In this document: piece by piece, positions 1-10,127 of the stretch
Position numbering within the stretch: position 1 is the stretch's first letter
Layout: every line of letters starts with the position of its first letter
Assembly: GCF_001922585.1 (NCBI RefSeq)
Contig: NZ_MRBS01000005.1
Span: 62,001-126,000, forward strand
Source: Pantoea sp. 1.19
Lineage (GTDB): Bacteria > Pseudomonadota > Gammaproteobacteria > Enterobacterales > Enterobacteriaceae
DNA length: 64,000 nucleotides
Direction of reading: 5' to 3'
Program-made: the position numbers and the translations under genes
Notes under the pieces: generated by a model
What the model was told of the DNA's origin: nothing
The model's database searches: none
Seen by the model: the letters and a program-made list of their open reading frames with translations, nothing else

Positions 1-1598
1 TATTCCGGCTGTACATAGCCGCCTTTGACCAGCTGCTCTCCGGCAAAGCGAATGGCGTCTTCTTTATTACTGGCGGTCAGCCCGAGGAAAACGTTGCCGG
101 CACCCAGGGTAAACAGCTGCGGTTGCGGTGCGTCAAAGCTGTCACCCAGCGTCTCCTCAACTTTTACGCGATGGGCGTCGCTGCGGCTGGCGTGTACCAG
201 GCGGGCCGTTAAATCGGTGTAGAGCCCGCTGTCGAGGAAATTAGACAGCGAGATATGCTGCGCCTGCGGCACCTGGCGCATCGCCCGCTCGGTCAAATCG
301 CGGTGGGTGATGACGATGTCAACATCGCCGGGCAGGGCGTTGATGGCGCTGTTAGTCACCGAAATATGGCTGAGCCCGGCGTCCTGTACCTTTTTACGCA
401 GCACGCCTGCTCCCATCGCGCTGGAGCCCATGCCCGCATCGCAGGCTACGATGATGTTGCGCACGTGGCTGAGATCGCCATGCAGGTCGTTCACCGCGAC
501 GGCGCCACTCCCCTGGCCTTTTGACGCGGCCTTCATCTCCTGCATCCGGCGCGTGGCGGCGTTAATGTCGTCATCCTCTTTTACCTTGCTGGTTTTCAGC
601 AAAATGGCGCTGACCACAAATGAGACCGCAAAGGCCGCCGCAATTGCCGCGATATTGGCGAAGTACGCGCCTTTCGGCGTCATCGCCAGTACGGCCAGGA
701 TCGATCCGGGCGACGCCGGGGACACCAGCCCGCCATTCAGCATGGTGAGGGTGAACACCCCGGTCATCCCGCCAAGGATAACCGCCAGCAACAGGCGCGG
801 TGCCATCAGCACGTACGGAAAGTAAATTTCGTGAATCCCGCCGAAGAAATGGATGATCGCTGCACCGCCGGCAGACTGACGGGCGCTGCCGCGGCCAACC
901 AGCATGTAGGCGACCAGCACGCCGAGGCCGGGGCCGGGGTTTGCTTCGATCAGGAAAAAGATGGATTTTCCGGATTCGCTGGCCTGCTGGATACCCAGCG
1001 GTGAGAAAATACCGTGGTTAATGGCGTTGTTCAGGAACAGGATTTTTGCCGGTTCAACGAAAATCGAGGTCAGCGGCAGCAGGTTATGCTGCACCATCAA
1101 ATTGACTCCGGCAGCGAGTACGTGTGATAGCGCCTGTACCAGCGGTCCAATGCCGAGGAATGCTAATATCGCCAACAGCATGCCGATGATTCCGGCAGAA
1201 AAGTTATTAACCAGCATCTCAAAGCCGCTTTTCACTTTGCCGTCGACCAGCTGGTCAAAGCGTTTAATGGCCCAGCCGCCCAGCGGACCGGCGATCATCG
1301 CGCCAAGGAACATGGGCATGCTGGCCCCGACGATCACGCCCATGGTCGTGATTGCGCCGACGACGCCGCCGCGATCGCCTCCCACCAGTCGGCCACCGGT
1401 GAAGCCAATCAGCAGCGGCAGCAAATAGGTGATCATTGGGCCAACCAGCTTCGCCAGCGTTTCGTTGGGCAGCCAGCCGGTAGGAATAAACAGCGCGGTA
1501 ATGATCCCCCACGCGATAAACGCGCCGATGTTGGGCATCACCATATTACTGAGAAAGCGACCAAAGCTCTGCACTTTGACCTTTACGGATGAGGACAT
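1..1598 (-). CDS. mtlA: PTS mannitol-specific EIICBA, C-terminus cut off
   Basis: This is the mannitol permease of the phosphotransferase system. It takes up mannitol across the inner membrane and phosphorylates it to mannitol-1-phosphate. Reading from 1598 on the minus strand, the protein begins MSSSVKVKVQSFGRF and continues through the multi-helix IIC domain, which includes the stretch GGIHEIYFPY holding the conserved IIC histidine and GxHE-type motif. The IIB domain follows, with its phosphocysteine in CDAGMGSSAMG around residue 390. The frame runs into the start of the IIA domain and leaves the window at base 1, so most of IIA and the stop are not visible. No mtlD or mtlR can be seen because they would lie outside. 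The upstream DNA carries several CRP-type sites, which fits catabolite control. Identification is by recalled similarity to E. coli MtlA and is firm. Confidence 0.95.
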   Translation of the reverse strand, partial: MSSSVKVKVQSFGRFLSNMVMPNIGAFIAWGIITALFIPTGWLPNETLAKLVGPMITYLLPLLIGFTGGRLVGGDRGGVVGAITTMGVIVGASMPMFLGAMIAGPLGGWAIKRFDQLVDGKVKSGFEMLVNNFSAGIIGMLLAILAFLGIGPLVQALSHVLAAGVNLMVQHNLLPLTSIFVEPAKILFLNNAINHGIFSPLGIQQASESGKSIFFLIEANPGPGLGVLVAYMLVGRGSARQSAGGAAIIHFFGGIHEIYFPYVLMAPRLLLAVILGGMTGVFTLTMLNGGLVSPASPGSILAVLAMTPKGAYFANIAAIAAAFAVSFVVSAILLKTSKVKEDDDINAATRRMQEMKAASKGQGSGAVAVNDLHGDLSHVRNIIVACDAGMGSSAMGAGVLRKKVQDAGLSHISVTNSAINALPGDVDIVITHRDLTERAMRQVPQAQHISLSNFLDSGLYTDLTARLVHASRSDAHRVKVEETLGDSFDAPQPQLFTLGAGNVFLGLTASNKEDAIRFAGEQLVKGGYVQPE

Positions 1599-1738
1599 AT
1601 CACGCACCCCTATTGTTACGCGCCGGCAATAAGAAGCGCGTTAATTTTTTGTTTGAGAGGACGGAGGGAACCGTCAGATAACTGCCTGCACGCGGACTCT
1701 ACCACCAGTTTAGAACGCTGCGTAGCGCCGGGCCTGAT

Positions 1739-1947
1739 TGTGATTCAGATCACGTTTAATCGGGGGTAAGTGGGGGTTAATGGGTGATCCATGTCACATA
1801 AATGGGCGTAATGGCCTCCTTGCGGGTGAAGTAATCATCGCAAAGAGGCTATTTATGTGATCGGCGTCACTATTTTTACGAAGAGCTTTGTTTTTAAAAT
1901 GTGATGATAGTCACAATTAATTTTGTGTAGAAATGCGCCAGATCACA
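1739..1947 (-). promoter_or_regulatory. mtlA control region with four CRP-type sites
   Basis: The 375-bp stretch between mtlA and yiaF holds four palindromes of the TGTGA-N6-TCACA type: 1739-1754 (TGTGA/TCACG), 1783-1798 (GGTGA/TCACA), 1856-1871 (TGTGA/TCACT) and 1900-1915 (perfect TGTGA/TCACA). A further half site TCACA lies at 1943-1947. Known biology: E. coli mtlA is controlled from an unusually large cluster of CRP sites, and this layout matches. The -10 and -35 boxes were not assigned. No other gene is seen in 1599-1973. Confidence 0.8.
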
Positions 1948-1973
1948 CTTCGCTCCCGGCTGGTCGCAGGCAT

Positions 1974-2684
1974 TTACTGGCTCTGAATCAGTTGGGTGGC
2001 CTGGCTTAGCGCCTGACTTTTGGCAATCAGGGCGCTCATCAACATGTTGTACTGCGTGGCCTGTTGCTGGGTCGGAAACTGCACGCCGCCATCTTTAAAG
2101 CTGACGCTGGTACCCTGTTGCTGCAGGAAATCACCGGTCTGGACCACATCCTGACTGAGCGATTGAAGTGCCGGCAGTACCGGGGCCAGCTGGCTGGCTG
2201 GAACGGTAACCACCTGCTGCCAGACGGTGTTATAGACTTTTTTCAAATCCTCCGGCTGCTGCAGAGCCGATTTGCCTTTTTCCGCTTCGCTTTTCGCCTG
2301 CTGAATCTGCTGCGCCATGACCGACAGCGTGCCGCTGGCATGACGCACCGCATCGCGCTGGCTAAGGTAATCCTGCGGTGTACGAATGGTGTTTAGCGTG
2401 CTCACGGCCGGCTTCAGGCCCTGCTCAATGGCGTTATTTACCTCTGAGGCAAAGCGGTACAGCAGGGAGTAATCGTTCGCGTAGTTACCGAATTGTTTTT
2501 TCTGATCTTCACTCAGCCGCGGCAGCTGTTCTCCGCTGCGCATCACGGTGTTTTGCAGATAATCGATAAAGGCTTTGCGCTGATCGGACTCGCTATCGCC
2601 GCAGCCGTTCAGCAGCACCGCGGCGAACAGCATCAGCAGAGGCAGGCGAAAACGGGATAAAAGGGTAGAGCGTGTCGCGGACAT
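1974..2684 (-). CDS. yiaF: DUF3053 lipoprotein YiaF
   Basis: A 236-residue lipoprotein. The N-terminus has a basic stretch, a hydrophobic core and a lipobox ending LLNGC, so Cys28 should be lipidated and the mature protein anchored in the envelope. The rest is predicted helical and rich in Gln, with motifs such as NYANDYSLLYRF and QQGTSVSFKDGG. It resembles E. coli YiaF (DUF3053), also 236 residues, whose function is unknown to me. The ATG at 2684 is preceded by GGAG at a normal distance. It stands alone, co-directional with yibL upstream and mtlA downstream; in E. coli yiaF lies close to yiaG, which is also near here. Confidence 0.88.
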   Translation of the reverse strand: MSATRSTLLSRFRLPLLMLFAAVLLNGCGDSESDQRKAFIDYLQNTVMRSGEQLPRLSEDQKKQFGNYANDYSLLYRFASEVNNAIEQGLKPAVSTLNTIRTPQDYLSQRDAVRHASGTLSVMAQQIQQAKSEAEKGKSALQQPEDLKKVYNTVWQQVVTVPASQLAPVLPALQSLSQDVVQTGDFLQQQGTSVSFKDGGVQFPTQQQATQYNMLMSALIAKSQALSQATQLIQSQ

Positions 2685-2873
2685 AGATTACTCCTGTAAA
2701 AGTACTGACCAGCGGATTGGGTGCTGAAGTTCGTGCAAAGCGTAGACGAAACGGATAGTAATAGAAAGCCGCTAATGGTTGTGCAATCCGGACGCTGGCG
2801 GACTAAGCCGGCGCAGACACCGCCGGCCGATAGGCAAGCCCGCGTCCGCAATCGCGATCGACGCCGTGCGGAC

Positions 2874-3236
2874 TTAAAAGGCGCTGCGGGCAAAACCGGT
2901 CATCACCGTCAGGCCCATTTCGCGACCCAGAGCGGTCATCGGATGGACCACTATCAGGCCGCGCACTTTTTTCTTCAGGGCGCCCATATCCGCCTGCTCT
3001 TTTTTCGTAATCGCGCGGCTGAACGGCAGCGACTGTAGCTTTTGCGCCTCTTTGCTCAGCGTCTGGTCGCGCACCCCACGCAGTCGGGTCAGTTCCACTT
3101 CCAGCGTCTCGATCTCTTTGACCACCTCGCCCAGTTTTTCGGCGTCGCCGCTCTCCTGCAGCGCTGTCGCTTTATGGTTGTGGGCGTCCAGCTGATCGCT
3201 AAGGCGTTTAATTTCGGCGTTAACCTGCTCTTTCAT
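2874..3236 (-). CDS. yibL: YibL family (DUF2810) ribosome-associated protein
   Basis: A 120-residue cytosolic protein of exactly the length of E. coli YibL. The N-terminal two thirds is a charged coiled coil ([16 protein letters not shown], then [16 protein letters not shown]). The C-terminal third carries the family's most conserved part, [20 protein letters not shown] followed by [18 protein letters not shown]. coli YibL has been reported to associate with ribosomal particles; the exact role is unclear to me. In E. coli yibL lies close to the mtl operon, as it does here. No strong Shine-Dalgarno is evident beyond a purine-rich leader. Confidence 0.88.
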   Translation of the reverse strand: MKEQVNAEIKRLSDQLDAHNHKATALQESGDAEKLGEVVKEIETLEVELTRLRGVRDQTLSKEAQKLQSLPFSRAITKKEQADMGALKKKVRGLIVVHPMTALGREMGLTVMTGFARSAF

Positions 3237-3563
3237 AGATAAACCTGACTTTGTCTAACGGAATTGCCGCACAGGATACACCAAAGCGCGACGAAAGGCG
3301 GCACGCCATCCAGAGGAATATTGGTCTGGACAGCTAAGCAACTGTGGATAAAAAAGAAAGCTAAACCGTCAGTAAAAAGTTGCAGAATTACCCGTTTTAG
3401 CAGTGTTCATTTTGTTTAAACGATCCCATACTGAAGTTCTGCCGCGGTAGGGACGTTAAACGCTCCGGTTAAAGTATCACACGCGGCAGAAGCCTCAATC
3501 CGAATACCGGATATAAAAATAACCCTCTGTTTTCTCTGCATTAATTGAGTGTGAGGAGTTGCT
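3237..3563. other. divergent intergenic region yibL-yiaG
   Basis: This 327-bp gap separates two divergent genes and should hold both promoters. The middle (about 3340-3420) is AT-rich and suitable for promoters, but I cannot assign -10/-35 pairs with confidence. The reading frame that crosses the region on the minus strand (to 3700) has no recognisable content. The only clear signal is the GAGGAG Shine-Dalgarno in front of yiaG. Confidence 0.5.
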
Positions 3564-3860
3564 ATGGTCGACGAATATCCTCTGGGAGAATTGCTGAATA
3601 ATCTCGAGGCGATCGTGTTTAATTGTGAAGATACTCCGTCCTTATCCTCGCGCGCAGCGAGGGCTGAGCCCATGCCTGAACCGCAGCAGCTGCGGGCCAT
3701 GACCGGGCTGGAAGTCGACGAATTTGCCCGCGTACTGGGCGTCAGCGTTTCTTCGGTGAAACGTTGGGAAGCAAAGCGGACAAAACCGTCAGCAACCGCA
3801 CAAAAACTGATGCAATTGCTGCATGCTAAACCCTGGTTGGGTCGGCAATTGTTACAGTGA
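3564..3860 (+). CDS. yiaG: YiaG-type HTH regulator
   Basis: A 98-residue protein with one helix-turn-helix of the XRE/HigA type in its second half. The conserved block is EFARVLGVSVSSVKRWEAKR at about residues 53-72, with the recognition helix SVSSVKRWE. The first half is acidic and less conserved. Length and sequence match E. coli YiaG (96 residues), a putative DNA-binding regulator. It lies alone rather than beside a toxin gene, so an antitoxin role is not supported. The start is the ATG at 3564, preceded by GAGGAG eight bases upstream. A hairpin follows directly after the stop and is shared with the convergent dehydrogenase gene. Confidence 0.85.
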   Translation: MVDEYPLGELLNNLEAIVFNCEDTPSLSSRAARAEPMPEPQQLRAMTGLEVDEFARVLGVSVSSVKRWEAKRTKPSATAQKLMQLLHAKPWLGRQLLQ

Positions 3861-3868
3861 CCGGTAAA

Positions 3869-3893
3869 GCGGGCGGCCGTGCGTGCCGCCCGC
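3869..3893. terminator. bidirectional terminator yiaG / dehydrogenase
   Basis: Perfect 9-bp inverted repeat GCGGGCGGC / GCCGCCCGC (3869-3877 and 3885-3893) with a 7-nt loop, placed between two converging genes. The T-tract is weak (GTTACTT), so termination efficiency is uncertain. Confidence 0.6.
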
Positions 3894-3899
3894 GTTACT

Positions 3900-4949
3900 T
3901 CAGGCGCGGCCGGCTTTCATATCGATCACAAAACGGTATTTTACCTCGCCTTTCAGCATCCGCTCAAAAGCCGTTTCCACCTCGTTCAGCGCAATCAGCT
4001 CCACATCAGCGACGATGCCATGCTGACCGCAGAAATCCAGCATCTCCTGCGTCTCTTTGATGCTGCCAATGGAGGTGCCGGCAATACTCAGGCGTTTAAA
4101 GACCATCGGCGTCACGTTGGGGGCCGCGTGCGGCGCATCAGGGATCCCTACCAGCACCAGATGACCATTGGTTTTCAGCGTCGCCAGCAGCGGATCGAGA
4201 TCGTGCGGCGCCGCGACGCAGTCGAGGATCATGTCCAGCGAGTTCGCCACGTCGGCCATCTGCTCTGGCTCGGTGGAGACCACCACCTGGTGCGCGCCGA
4301 GGCGCAGCGCATCAACGCCTTTATGCGGCGAGGTGGTAAACAGCACCACTTCTGCACCCATTGCACTGGCCAGCTTCACCGCCATATGGCCGAGACCGCC
4401 CAGGCCGATAACGCCCACGCGCTGTCCCGGCTGCAGGTTCCAGTGACGCAGGGGGGACCAGGTGGTCACGCCGGCGCATAGTAGCGGGGCAACGGCACTC
4501 AGCTCCAGCGAGGCGGGAATGGCGACGACAAATTTGCTGTTCACCACGATATTGTCGGCGTAACCACCAAAGGTTTTGCCGCCAATGACGTTCTCATCGC
4601 CGTTATAGGTCGCGGTAAAACCGGTCTCACAGTACTGCTCTTCGCCGCGGCTGCACGAATGGCAGTGGCCGCAGGAGTCGACCATCACGCCTACGCCAAC
4701 CACATCGCCGATCTTCAGGTGGCTGACGGCGTCGCCGGTGGCCAGCACGCGGCCAACGATTTCATGGCCCGGCACCAGCGGAAACTGGCTGACGCCCCAC
4801 TCATTGCGCGCCATGTGCAAGTCGGAATGGCATACGCCGCAGTAGTGAATATCAATCAGAACGTCGGTAGCCTGCAGTTCGCGGCGTTCAAACGTGAAAG
4901 GTTCCAGCGGCGTATCTGCGGCTTTTGCCGCCATACCGGTTGATTGCAT
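3900..4949 (-). CDS. zinc-dependent alcohol dehydrogenase (YahK/CAD-like)
   Basis: A 349-residue medium-chain dehydrogenase. It should reduce aldehydes or oxidise alcohols in the cytosol with NAD(P)H. The catalytic zinc site is visible as YCGVCHSDLH and GHEIVGRV. The structural zinc loop is CGHCHSCSRGEEQYC, and the nucleotide-binding glycine motif is GLGGLGHMAVKLA. It is the same length as E. coli YahK, a broad aldehyde reductase, and is close to it throughout; the substrate cannot be fixed. The open frame extends up to 5066, but the ATG at 4949 is chosen because GAGGAGCC stands just upstream and the extra 39 residues match nothing in the family. It is a single gene between yiaG and glyS. Confidence 0.88.
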   Translation of the reverse strand: MQSTGMAAKAADTPLEPFTFERRELQATDVLIDIHYCGVCHSDLHMARNEWGVSQFPLVPGHEIVGRVLATGDAVSHLKIGDVVGVGVMVDSCGHCHSCSRGEEQYCETGFTATYNGDENVIGGKTFGGYADNIVVNSKFVVAIPASLELSAVAPLLCAGVTTWSPLRHWNLQPGQRVGVIGLGGLGHMAVKLASAMGAEVVLFTTSPHKGVDALRLGAHQVVVSTEPEQMADVANSLDMILDCVAAPHDLDPLLATLKTNGHLVLVGIPDAPHAAPNVTPMVFKRLSIAGTSIGSIKETQEMLDFCGQHGIVADVELIALNEVETAFERMLKGEVKYRFVIDMKAGRA

Positions 4950-5030
4950 GGGGGGCTCCTCGGTGTCAAAAGCGACACAGGGTAGGGATTGCCCGGTGGG
5001 AGTGCAAGATTGAAATGTAACAACCGATAT

Positions 5031-5060
5031 AACCAGGGCAGCCCGAAGGCTGCCTTGGTT
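5031..5060 (-). terminator. hairpin after glyS
   Basis: Interrupted inverted repeat: AACCA / TGGTT outer arms and a perfect 7-bp GGCAGCC / GGCTGCC inner stem closed by a CGAA loop (TTCG in the transcript direction). It lies 18 nt past the glyS stop. No strong U-tract follows, so it may stabilise the mRNA rather than terminate. Confidence 0.5.
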
Positions 5061-5078
5061 GGCCACAGTGTGGAAACG

Positions 5079-7148
5079 TTACTGCAGAACGGAGATATCC
5101 GCCACCTGCAGGAACAGCGCGCGCAGCTGTGACAGCAGCGTCAGGCGGTTGATGCGCACGTCGGTCTCTTCCGCGTTAACCATCACGTTATCGAAGAAGT
5201 TATCGACCGCGTCGCGCAGCTGCGCCAGCTCGTTGAGCGCATCCTGATAGCGCCCTTCGGCGAAATAAGGCTGCAGCTTGCTGCTGAGCGCGGTGACGTA
5301 GGTGGCGAGAGTGATTTCCGCATTCTCTTTTAGCAGTGACGCCTGCACGCTGTCATTCAGCGCTTCGGTTGATTTCGCCAGAATGTTGGAGACGCGCTTG
5401 TTGGCCGCGGCGAGCGAGGCGGCTGCCTCCAGCGTGCGGAAGTGCGATACCGCTTTCACCCGCGCATCAAAGTCTGCCGGACGAGTCGGACGACGCGCCA
5501 GTACCGCCTGGATGGTGTCGACGCTGTGGCCTTCTTCCTGATACCAGGCGCGGAAGCGCCCCAGCATAAAGTCGATCACCTCATCCACGGCCCGCGCATT
5601 GGTCAGCTTGTCGCCGTACAGGCGCACCGCTTCTTCGGTCAGGGTTTGCAGATCCAGCGGCAGGTTTTTCTCAACGATAATACGCAGTACGCCAAGCGCG
5701 GCGCGGCGTAAGGCAAACGGGTCTTTATCGCCTTTCGGATGCTGGCCGATGCCAAAGATACCGGCGAGGGTATCCATCTTATCGGCAATTGCCAGCGCGC
5801 AGGCCACCGGACTGGCGGGCAGGGCATCGCCGGCAAAGCGCGGCTGATACTGCTCGTTCAGTGCCACGGCGACATCTTCCGCTTCGCCGTCATGGCGGGC
5901 GTAATGCATCCCCATCACGCCCTGGGTGTCGGTAAATTCGAACACCATATTGGTCATCAGGTCGCATTTGGAGAGCAGGCCCGCGCGGGTAGCGTGGTTC
6001 ACGTCGGCACCGATCTGTGCGGCAACCCAGCCTGCCAGCGCCTGGATGCGATCGGTTTTATCGCGCAGGGTGCCCAGCTGTTTCTGGAACAGCACGGTTT
6101 CCAGACGCGGCAGATTGTCTGCAAGACGCTGTTTACGATCGGTATTAAAGAAAAACTCGGCGTCGGCGAGACGCGGACGCACCACTTTTTCATTACCGTC
6201 GATAATCTGCTGCGGATCGCGCGACTCGATGTTGGTCACGAAGATAAAATGCGGCAGCAGTGTGCCGTCGGCACCGTACACCGGGAAGTATTTCTGGTCG
6301 CCCTTCATCGTGTAAACCAGCGCTTCGGCCGGAACGGCAAGGAATTTCTCCTCAAAAGTGGCCGTCAGCACCACGGGCCACTCTACCAGCGACGTGACCT
6401 CTTCCAGCAGGCTGTCGCTAAGATCGGCGGTGCCGCCAATCTGCCGCGCGGCCGCTTCGGCATCGGCTTTGATTTTGGCTTTACGCGCCTCGTAATCGGC
6501 CATCACTTTGCCGCGCTCCAGCAGGATCTGCGGGTAGTGATCGGCGTGCTCCAGGGTTATCGTTGGCTCCCCCATAAAGCGGTGCCCGCGAAGGGTGCGG
6601 TCGGCGGCGATGCCCAGCACGGTGGCCGGGATCAGCGCGTCATCCAGCAGCAGCGTTACGGTATGCACCGGGCGGACAAACTGCACGTCACTGGCACCCC
6701 AGCGCATCAGCTTCGGGACCGGCAGTTTGGCCAGCGCAGTACTCACCATGGCTGGCAGCAGCGCCTGAGCGCTTTCTCCTTTCATCCGCGCGCGCCAGAC
6801 CAGCCATTCACCTTTGTCGGTTTTCAGACGCTCGGCCTGGTCGACGGTGATACCGCAGCCGCGCGCCCAGCCTTCGGCCGCTTTGGTGGCAGCACCGCTG
6901 GCGTCAAAGGCTGCGGCAATCGCTGGCCCGCGTTTCTCCACTTCGCGATCCGCCTGGGCGGCGCTGAGCGCCGCCACTTTTACCGCCAGACGACGCGGCG
7001 CGGCAAACCAGCTAACGTCACCGTGTGCCAGACCGGCGGCATCCAGCTCGGCGGTCAGGTTGGCGGCAAAGGCTTCTGCCAGGCTGCGCAGGGATTTCGG
7101 TGGCAGCTCTTCGGTGCCGATTTCCACCAGAAAAGTTTTCTCAGTCAT
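5079..7148 (-). CDS. glyS: glycyl-tRNA synthetase beta subunit
   Basis: A 689-residue subunit of the bacterial alpha2-beta2 glycyl-tRNA synthetase, the same size as E. coli GlyS. With the alpha subunit it charges tRNA-Gly; the beta subunit provides most of the tRNA contacts. It starts [20 protein letters not shown], the family signature, and has typical internal blocks such as [29 protein letters not shown] and [19 protein letters not shown]. The C-terminal part (about 580-680) corresponds to the anticodon-binding domain. It begins 9 nt after glyQ stops, so the two form one operon, as in E. coli. No frameshift or missing block was noticed. Confidence 0.97.
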   Translation of the reverse strand: MTEKTFLVEIGTEELPPKSLRSLAEAFAANLTAELDAAGLAHGDVSWFAAPRRLAVKVAALSAAQADREVEKRGPAIAAAFDASGAATKAAEGWARGCGITVDQAERLKTDKGEWLVWRARMKGESAQALLPAMVSTALAKLPVPKLMRWGASDVQFVRPVHTVTLLLDDALIPATVLGIAADRTLRGHRFMGEPTITLEHADHYPQILLERGKVMADYEARKAKIKADAEAAARQIGGTADLSDSLLEEVTSLVEWPVVLTATFEEKFLAVPAEALVYTMKGDQKYFPVYGADGTLLPHFIFVTNIESRDPQQIIDGNEKVVRPRLADAEFFFNTDRKQRLADNLPRLETVLFQKQLGTLRDKTDRIQALAGWVAAQIGADVNHATRAGLLSKCDLMTNMVFEFTDTQGVMGMHYARHDGEAEDVAVALNEQYQPRFAGDALPASPVACALAIADKMDTLAGIFGIGQHPKGDKDPFALRRAALGVLRIIVEKNLPLDLQTLTEEAVRLYGDKLTNARAVDEVIDFMLGRFRAWYQEEGHSVDTIQAVLARRPTRPADFDARVKAVSHFRTLEAAASLAAANKRVSNILAKSTEALNDSVQASLLKENAEITLATYVTALSSKLQPYFAEGRYQDALNELAQLRDAVDNFFDNVMVNAEETDVRINRLTLLSQLRALFLQVADISVLQ

Positions 7149-7157
7149 GCCTGCCTC

Positions 7158-8072
7158 TTATTTTTTTACGTTGTTGCACATGGGAAAGCCCAGCGCCTCG
7201 CGGGAGGCGTAGTAGGCTTCTGCCACGGCTTTGGTCAGGGTGCGGATGCGCAGAATATAGCGCTGACGTTCGGTAACCGAGATCGCCTTGCGGGCATCCA
7301 GCAGGTTAAAGCTGTGGGCGGCTTTCAGGATGCGCTCGTATGCCGGCAGCGGCAGCGGTTTTTCCAGCGCCAGCAGCTGTTGAGCCTCTTTTTCGTACTG
7401 CTCGAAGCAGGTAAAGAGAAAATCCACATCGGCGTATTCAAAGTTATAGGTGGACTGCTCCACTTCGTTCTGATGGAACACATCACCGTAGGTGGTTTTA
7501 CCCAGCGGGCCATCGCTCCACACCAGATCGTAGACGCTGTCGACGCCCTGGATATACATCGCCAGGCGCTCGAGACCATAGGTGATCTCACCGGTAACCG
7601 GCTTACACTCCAGACCGCCAACCTGCTGGAAGTAGGTGAACTGGGTGACTTCCATCCCGTTCAGCCACACTTCCCAGCCCAGCCCCCAGGCACCCAGCGT
7701 CGGGTTTTCCCAGTTGTCTTCCACAAAGCGGATGTCATGGATGGTCGGATCGAGACCCAGCGCTTTCAGTGAGCCGAGGTACAGCTCCTGAATGTTGTCC
7801 GGCGATGGCTTGATGATCACCTGGAACTGATAGTAGTGCTGCAGGCGATTGGGGTTTTCCCCGTAGCGGCCATCGGTGGGGCGGCGTGACGGCTGCACGT
7901 AAGCGGCGGCAATCGGCTCCGGGCCGAGGGCGCGCAGGCAGGTCATGGGGTGTGAGGTGCCGGCGCCGACTTCCATATCCAGCGGTTGGATAATGGTGCA
8001 GCCCTGACGCGCCCAGTAATCCTGCAAGGTCAGGATCAGGCCCTGAAAGGTCTTGGTATCAAACTTTTGCAT
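7158..8072 (-). CDS. glyQ: glycyl-tRNA synthetase alpha subunit
   Basis: A 304-residue catalytic subunit of heterotetrameric glycyl-tRNA synthetase, forming glycyl-adenylate. The true start is the ATG at 8072 ([14 protein letters not shown]), matching the E. coli protein, although the frame stays open 47 codons further upstream. Family blocks include [20 protein letters not shown] at about residues 19-38, then [20 protein letters not shown] and the [13 protein letters not shown] stretch. It leads the glyQS operon, which is divergent from wecH, and the 226 bp between them must carry the operon promoter. Confidence 0.97.
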   Translation of the reverse strand: MQKFDTKTFQGLILTLQDYWARQGCTIIQPLDMEVGAGTSHPMTCLRALGPEPIAAAYVQPSRRPTDGRYGENPNRLQHYYQFQVIIKPSPDNIQELYLGSLKALGLDPTIHDIRFVEDNWENPTLGAWGLGWEVWLNGMEVTQFTYFQQVGGLECKPVTGEITYGLERLAMYIQGVDSVYDLVWSDGPLGKTTYGDVFHQNEVEQSTYNFEYADVDFLFTCFEQYEKEAQQLLALEKPLPLPAYERILKAAHSFNLLDARKAISVTERQRYILRIRTLTKAVAEAYYASREALGFPMCNNVKK

Positions 8073-8298
8073 GTTGAGTTCGCACGCGAGTCGAGGTAGT
8101 GAAAAAAGTGTGCGCCAGTATACCCCGTTGGGGCGCGGCCTGTCCCGTCCGGTTTTTAAGCAGCGGCGTTTCTTCGGGGCCCGGACAAATCTGGTTCCAG
8201 TCACAGAGCGCAAAGATTCGGACTGCGGCGCTGGTGGCGGTCTGATTCAATCACTACAGTAATTAACGTATTGGAAGTGAGCGTGTTAAGAGGGCGAG

Positions 8299-9291
8299 AT
8301 GTCGCAAAAAATTGGCTGGATCGAAAACCTGCGCGCCGTCGCCTGTTTGATGGTCATCGTTATCCATACCACGACCTGGTATGTCACCACCGGACCGCAG
8401 GTTGGGGCGCTGAACTGGGATGTGGCCAACCTGCTGAATTCGGCCTCGCGGGTCTGCGTGCCTCTCTTCTTTATGATCTCCGGCTTTCTGTTTTACGGCG
8501 AGCGCAGCGCGCAGGGGCGCCATTTTTTGCGGATCGTCCTCTGCCTGCTGTTTTACAGCGCAGTGGCGCTGGCCTATATCACACTGCTAACGCCGATAAG
8601 CCAGGGCGTTTCGCTGCAAAAGCTGTTTGAAAAACCGGTGTTTTATCATCTGTGGTTTTTCTTTGCCATTATCCCGGTTTATCTCTTTTCGCCCCTGGTG
8701 CAGGTAAAAACCGTGCGGGTGCGCTATCTGTGCGTGCTGACGCTGGTGGTGGCGCTGCTGGCGAATCCCAACACTGTGGATCAGTCCATTGGGCCGATGC
8801 ACTGGCTGCCGCTGAACCTTTATATCAGCGGCGACACGGTGTATTACCTGCTGTATGCCCTGCTGGGACGGGCGCTGGGCACGCTGCCGCGGGCGGGTAC
8901 CGGGGTAAGCTGGGGCGCGGCCGGGATGTTCGCGATCTGCGTCGCCGGGATCACAATCGGCACCAAAAACCAGCTGCATATCAACGGCGCGTTCGCTGAC
9001 ACCTGGTATCTCTACTGCGGTCCGCTGGTGTTTTTCGCTGCGCTGAGCCTGTTTATCTGGTTTAAACAGGCGCTGGATCGACCGATTCGCGGACTGACGC
9101 TGATCTCCCGCTATTCGCTGCCGGTGTACGGGTTCCATGCGCTATTTATCCACTATTTTCGCACCCACGGGCTGGATAATAAGGCGCAGCCGCTGCTGGA
9201 TATTGCGGTGATCTTCACCGTTACGCTGGCCGGCAGCCTGCTGCTGGCGATGCTGTTGCAGCGTATCGATACGCGCCGCTTCGTCAGCTGA
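8299..9291 (+). CDS. wecH: acyltransferase family 3 (WecH-like O-acetyltransferase)
   Basis: A 330-residue inner-membrane acyltransferase with about ten hydrophobic segments. The N-terminus has the family motif [17 protein letters not shown], whose histidine is the conserved catalytic candidate, followed by [19 protein letters not shown]. Length and sequence match E. coli WecH (YiaH, 331 residues), which is reported to O-acetylate enterobacterial common antigen. Its place next to glyQ also matches E. coli. The ATG at 8299 follows a GAGGGCGAG purine run. The end at 9291 is followed by sequence with no clear gene up to selC. Confidence 0.88.
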   Translation: MSQKIGWIENLRAVACLMVIVIHTTTWYVTTGPQVGALNWDVANLLNSASRVCVPLFFMISGFLFYGERSAQGRHFLRIVLCLLFYSAVALAYITLLTPISQGVSLQKLFEKPVFYHLWFFFAIIPVYLFSPLVQVKTVRVRYLCVLTLVVALLANPNTVDQSIGPMHWLPLNLYISGDTVYYLLYALLGRALGTLPRAGTGVSWGAAGMFAICVAGITIGTKNQLHINGAFADTWYLYCGPLVFFAALSLFIWFKQALDRPIRGLTLISRYSLPVYGFHALFIHYFRTHGLDNKAQPLLDIAVIFTVTLAGSLLLAMLLQRIDTRRFVS

Positions 9292-10127
9292 GGCGCTGCT
9301 GTACCCGACGCAGCGGCGCCCGTTAAACGGGTAGTCGCTATCCCCCCAGGGCGGCCACGGCCTCAGCGGCGGGCCCCATACCGTGCAGGCAGAAGGCATC
9401 CCCGGCCAGCATCAGCGCCTCTGCCGGAGCGGCAACATCCGGCGCCAGCATGCCCGGCAGAGTCGCGATCCACTCCGGTAACGCCATCCTTTATGCTTCT
9501 GTTAGTGCTGCCACCGTTTGGAGATCGGCAAAGCATTGCGGACAGTACCTTCAGCACGCTGCCGCAGCGCCTCAACGCTGACGGTAAAGCTCTGCCAGCA
9601 GAGCTGGTACGGTCAGCGCGGCGTCGGTCACCGCGGGCACCCGGGCGGTCATCTCGCTGCGCCAGCCGCCGGGCCCCTCGCGCTGACGAAGCCATCGATC
9701 CGGACCGGGCCCCGTCAGGGCATTATGCGCCGGTTTATACCACCCCGCGACGGGATGGTGGTTCAGAGCTGGCTATCGTGCCATCTGCCCGGATACCAGC
9801 GACAAGGGACTCCCTCTTCGACGTGAAATATCCGCCACCGACTTGACCGGCTGCTGACACGCGCGAACAGCGGCGACAGCGCTGCCACACACGCTGGCGT
9901 TTCTGGTTATGGCTGATGAACACGCGCATAAAAAGCGCGCTGTACGTCAATAGCGGGCAGCACAGTAGCGGAGACATTGCGTCCCCGGATTGGACTGCGG
10001 TGCTTATCATGCCGCGCCTTAAGCGGCTTTAACAGAACCATTCCGGACATCTTTGCCGCCGGCAGGAAGACGCCAACGGGGCTGGGTTTCTCCGCGGGTA
10101 ATGCTATACTCACGGCGCACTTTTAGA
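9292..10127. other. decayed sequence between wecH and selC
   Basis: There is no convincing intact gene in this 836-bp stretch. On the minus strand there are short coding-like runs broken by stops and frame changes. One run of roughly 50 codons (about 9770-9585) ends in a TGA with the residues ALTVPALLAELYRQR. A frame-shifted run ends YCPQCFADLQTVAALTEA at 9491. A run starting MALPEWIATLPGM at 9487 then continues for about 50 codons to a stop near 9340. The TAA of one and the ATG of the next are only a few bases apart, as in an operon. I read this as relics of one or two genes. I do not recognise the family, and it could also be non-coding GC-rich DNA. Confidence 0.4.

Noticed and set aside
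5739-7772. 677-codon open frame on the plus strand
   Set aside because: It is antisense to glyS and glyQ, both clearly real, and its composition is that of a shadow frame.
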